Origin: Fasciolopsis buskii
Lineage: Eukaryota; Platyhelminthes; Trematoda; Plagiorchiida; Fasciolidae
Reading direction: 5' to 3'
NCBI GenBank assembly: GCA_008360955.1
Contig: LUCM01006167.1
Coordinates: 83,504-147,503 of the forward strand
Length of the DNA: 64,000 bases
The notes beneath the pieces are model-generated. The model was not told where the DNA came from, made no database searches, and worked only from the letters and a program-made list of their open reading frames with translations. Position numbers and translations under genes: made by a program. Below are positions 60,645-64,000 of the stretch, one piece after another (the stretch's first letter is position 1; the number at the start of each line of letters is the position of its first letter).

Positions 60645-62404
60645 CACCACCCATTTCTGAAGGAGTTTTCTGAACCTATTGCTCTACATGCTTTCGGAAA
60701 CGAATAGACAAGTACCAACTAGAATAATATTCAAAACCGAAGAACCACCTGATACCGACAGTGAAAAAATCCCCGATTTTTGTACGTTTTTCCTGAGGTC
60801 CAGTAAGCGACTACACTTTTGATCATGGGCCGGTAAGTCACGACAGGCAATTCCGGACCCCAGTATCAAATATCATCAACCCAATAGGGTTACCAGTTTG
60901 CTCGCCCGGTCCTATTCTTCTGTCTCCCTAATTAAAGGATGGGACACACTCGGATGTGGAACTTGTTGACCGGCAGAAGAAAGTCATTTTGGGGCGATGG
61001 TTATTCACTGATTTCTGGCCTTTCTTTGTGTACCTTCGGCCAGTAAAAACACGTTCTCGTTTCGGTGGACTACTTTGGAGAGATTGAAAATCCGTGATGG
61101 TTTTCGAATTTGGTTAACATACTATTGAAGGAAGACAAAATAGCAAACGACCTGGAGTCTGATCTTGGTGATTTTAACCGCGCATGATCGGATCCACTTA
61201 TGATATCTTTCTAAATTTCACTAGACTTTTCAGGCGAATGTTTTTTGAAAAAAATATAAGGAAGTATGTCCATAAAAACATTGTAAAATACAAAATCCCG
61301 GGTATTCAGAGAGAGAGAGAATCAGGGCGATCTGGATTCGCTTCAGATTTTATTTCCGGGCAGTCAATACAAGCATAAATTTTCCAAAAAATTAACCAGT
61401 ATAATTGTGGGTACCATGGCATTGTACCTTCTACCTAAGAGCTAAATGAGCCAAAGAATAACGAACAAACGAAGAACAAAGAAAATTATGGATTAAAGAC
61501 AATCGAGATAGCAAGGGACCTTCAACTGAAAGCATCTTTAGCCGGGGCGACCCAATCCAACCGTGCCACACCACTCATCTTGCGCATACCACTGGGATTT
61601 CGAAATGATATAAATCAAACGGGATATTTTCGTACGTCTAAAAACATCTCCGGTGATATCCTCAAATATGATGAAATAGAATTGGCCAGAGAACAAGACT
61701 GATCTGCACCACGTAACAGTTTACCCCCGGAAGACTAAATCACACCGGATTGAGCAGGTCCCTGAGTGTTGGCTCATAGTGACGAATCAAAGCACACCCA
61801 AGTCGTCCACCGACCGGACTTAGCAGGTGGACAAAGTAAAACAGAAATTTCCTCTTGCAGATGACAGGACCGTTGAAATGAAAACGGACGCTAACCTCAC
61901 CACACTTCCCATCCTCCATCCACCCGGTTGCTAGCTAAGTGGTCATTTGGAAAGGGAAATATCACACGGGTCTACATAGCGGAAGTCCCCCTCGTTAAGG
62001 GCTTGTTCTCGCATTCTGTGTCATTAGCACACCGAAATAGACACGATATTTCGACTAACAGTTGCTGCAGAAAGCACGCAATCTGATGTTACTTCCTGCC
62101 TGGCCTAATTAAACATGCACCCAAAGAATCTCCAAAATGTTCGGTTCATCATGACACAGCAAAATTGCTCCCTAGGCATAGCGGGGCGTTCCCTTGTGCA
62201 ATAACTCAACAGGCAGTAAGAACTAGGGTGGAAGTAGCGCATGAGTGATGCCTGCAGGCCTATGAGCAAAGGTCACGTGGTATCTGAGACTGTTGACCAG
62301 TCTAATGATATTCATGTGTTCCTGACCACTTTGCTTGGTGCCTGGTTTGCGATCAGAACCCTGCGAAACCCGTCGGAGTAGTAAGTTACGGTCAACTAGT
62401 GACT

Positions 62405-62500
62405 TTCGGCGTGGCCCCGTACCTCAGCCGGTACAGCACATGACGTACAGACGAGTGGGAAGCCTCCACACGTGAAATCAGATCCCACTGACATCAAAAA
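62405..62500 (+). mobile_element. possible tRNA-derived relic
   Basis: GTGGCCCCGTACCTCAGCCG followed by GTACAGCAC resembles an A-box region of a tRNA-type head. A B-box is not clear (ATCAGATCCCAC near 62478). One copy only, so tentative. Confidence 0.22.
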
Positions 62501-64000
62501 CTTTTCTCAGTTAACTCAATGCTACACCATTGCTTTGTGAAGTAGTGTTTATCGTTTTATATTGCTTTTCCGACATTTTCCAAGGTTAACCAAAAAGGGC
62601 TTCACCACCGCTCGTAGTGACTGACGTTTCCTTCATCAAGATTCCTTTCTACCCTCCACTGACTGAGCCTCGAAATGACTCAAGGACTATCTGAAAGGAT
62701 GCACTTCATGTGTATAAAAATCACAAATAAAACTTCCCAAACAACGCACCTTGAACCCTTTCGATTAATCAATTCTGTTGTTCCGTTCCTGGCTCATAAC
62801 CTAACAAACCAGAGTGTGGCTTACTTTGAAACAGCGATCTACTCTGGTCAGTAAATCACTACATTTGTCCAATTTATTTGGCCCGAATGCAATATACAAC
62901 AACGCGAATGCAAACATGCAACAACAAGTAATGAAAATAAACAATAGTAGTAATAATAAAGAAACAATAATAATAGCAATAACAAGAGCAATGTAATTTC
63001 TACATGAAAACCGTTATAACAGCAAAATATACCAGGTTTCAGCTCAAATACGTTGGTGCTACTTAAAGACCATTTCATTCATACAAAATATAACCCGTTT
63101 ATGGTTCATTCATTAAAAAACGAGCAAAATTGGAGATTTTTTCGCAATTTTGTTCGTTGCTAAAAATCCAGCTATACGAGCCGCGCTCCCGGTTGAACGC
63201 TTTACCGAAACTGATATTGTGAGTGATTTGTTGGTTCGTTGATTTTGTCTTTATGTTCACGGACCAAAAACGATCGGATCGCAAAATATTCGTGTTTCTT
63301 GTGTCCCGCATCAAGAATGGAGTAAAAATAATTGCACCTTTAGTGCGGAGCATTTCGTTCCACAAACGGGCCTATATTCGAGAAGAGATAGCATGAATAG
63401 AATATACCAGAATTCCATGGTCAAGAACCGCAAGACGACCAGGATGAGAAAGTGAAATGAGAAAGGGACACATAAAGATCTAAAACCGCGAAGTCAGTTT
63501 CACACGGGGACAACGAAACTGGTTTAGCTTGCACGTGGCACTTCTCGCCTGACAAGTGGTCAACGATTCCAATTTATTAGAGAACTAATGATGCATGAAT
63601 GGAACGCGAAAGAGGAAACATATCCGCGATCCTCGGGACAACCTGCCGCGATTTTGCGTCAGATTCATGCGTTCATAGACGACTAAGGGAGTTGGGCAGT
63701 TGGTCCTTCATCGCTGAATTCCGCTGTGGGACGAGGCGTGTCACGTGTAAGGTGATTCAATTTAGTGCAGGATCAACTCTTACCTGGGACAATGGTTTCA
63801 TACATCAAAACATTAAAATAGTGTACAATATTTGACTTTTTCATATCGATTTCGAAGTTGAACCTGGATGTGACGGACAAATCGAGTTCAGATTCGTTTA
63901 CCTTATTCCCATAACTTTCCGGTCAGTCCGATCGATTTTATCCGTGTTATCAAAAAGAACCAAAAATGGACAAAGATAGTGCATCACTCAGTATAAGGTT

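Larger units (their letters stand above)
57700..64000. other. right end, no assigned gene
   Basis: Holds three microsatellites, a poly-C run near 60060 and unrecognised open frames. Minus frame 59319-59546 (YFPNEAFTPQWVETFPHETM, then GCGQMSNIMCVANL) and minus frame 63099-63365 look protein-like but lack clear splice context. The missing 5' exon of the rolling-stone gene should lie here or beyond. Confidence 0.35.

Noticed and set aside
58777..60654. Frames with poly-Leu or poly-Tyr runs
   Set aside because: They are translations of the AAT microsatellites.

Overview
This is eukaryotic DNA. Coding sequence is sparse and split by GT-AG introns, long introns are full of decayed retrotransposons and microsatellites, and there is a 10-N scaffold gap. 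No operons, CRISPR arrays or prokaryotic signals are present. The LINE protein style (endonuclease plus RT with YADD), the tRNA-headed SINEs and the intron-rich layout resemble parasitic flatworm (digenean fluke) genomes. That is inference from general familiarity, not a search.

Two genes can be reconstructed exon by exon. (1) A complete NF-YB (CCAAT-binding factor subunit B) gene lies on the + strand, 4314-10768. It has six coding exons with matching phases, encodes 274 aa and carries an intact histone fold. (2) A rolling-stone-like six-pass membrane protein lies on the - strand, 57109 down to 39882. Three exons with matching phases are visible and the 5' exon was not found. Its last intron contains a scaffold gap flanked by a near-perfect 1.5 kb direct duplication.

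Several orphan exons with good splice signals belong to genes I cannot name: a membrane-protein 3' terminal exon (23511-23732, -), a hydrophilic exon (30988-31131, +), two competing exon pairs on opposite strands (34620-35820, + and 34977-35319, -), and a 515-nt open exon inside a rolling-stone intron (52402-52916, -).

Most of the rest that can be named is mobile DNA. Left end (1-3560): two decayed RTE/CR1-type LINE segments diverge from about 1.8 kb, and a perfect 298-bp inverted repeat lies in their shared part. More LINE fossils lie at 5255-6165 (-), 25760-28236 (+, a different Jockey/CR1-like type), 31300-31440 (-) and 41735-42730 (-). Two tRNA-headed SINE families recur, here called A (15.2, 22.9, 34.0, 34.4 and 57.5 kb) and B (4.8, 22.2, 42.4 and 53.4-53.7 kb). 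Two of these loci are fold-back pairs. Long stretches, especially 15.5-22.1, 36-39.8, 53.7-56.9 and 57.7-64 kb, hold only microsatellites and open frames that I cannot support as genes.
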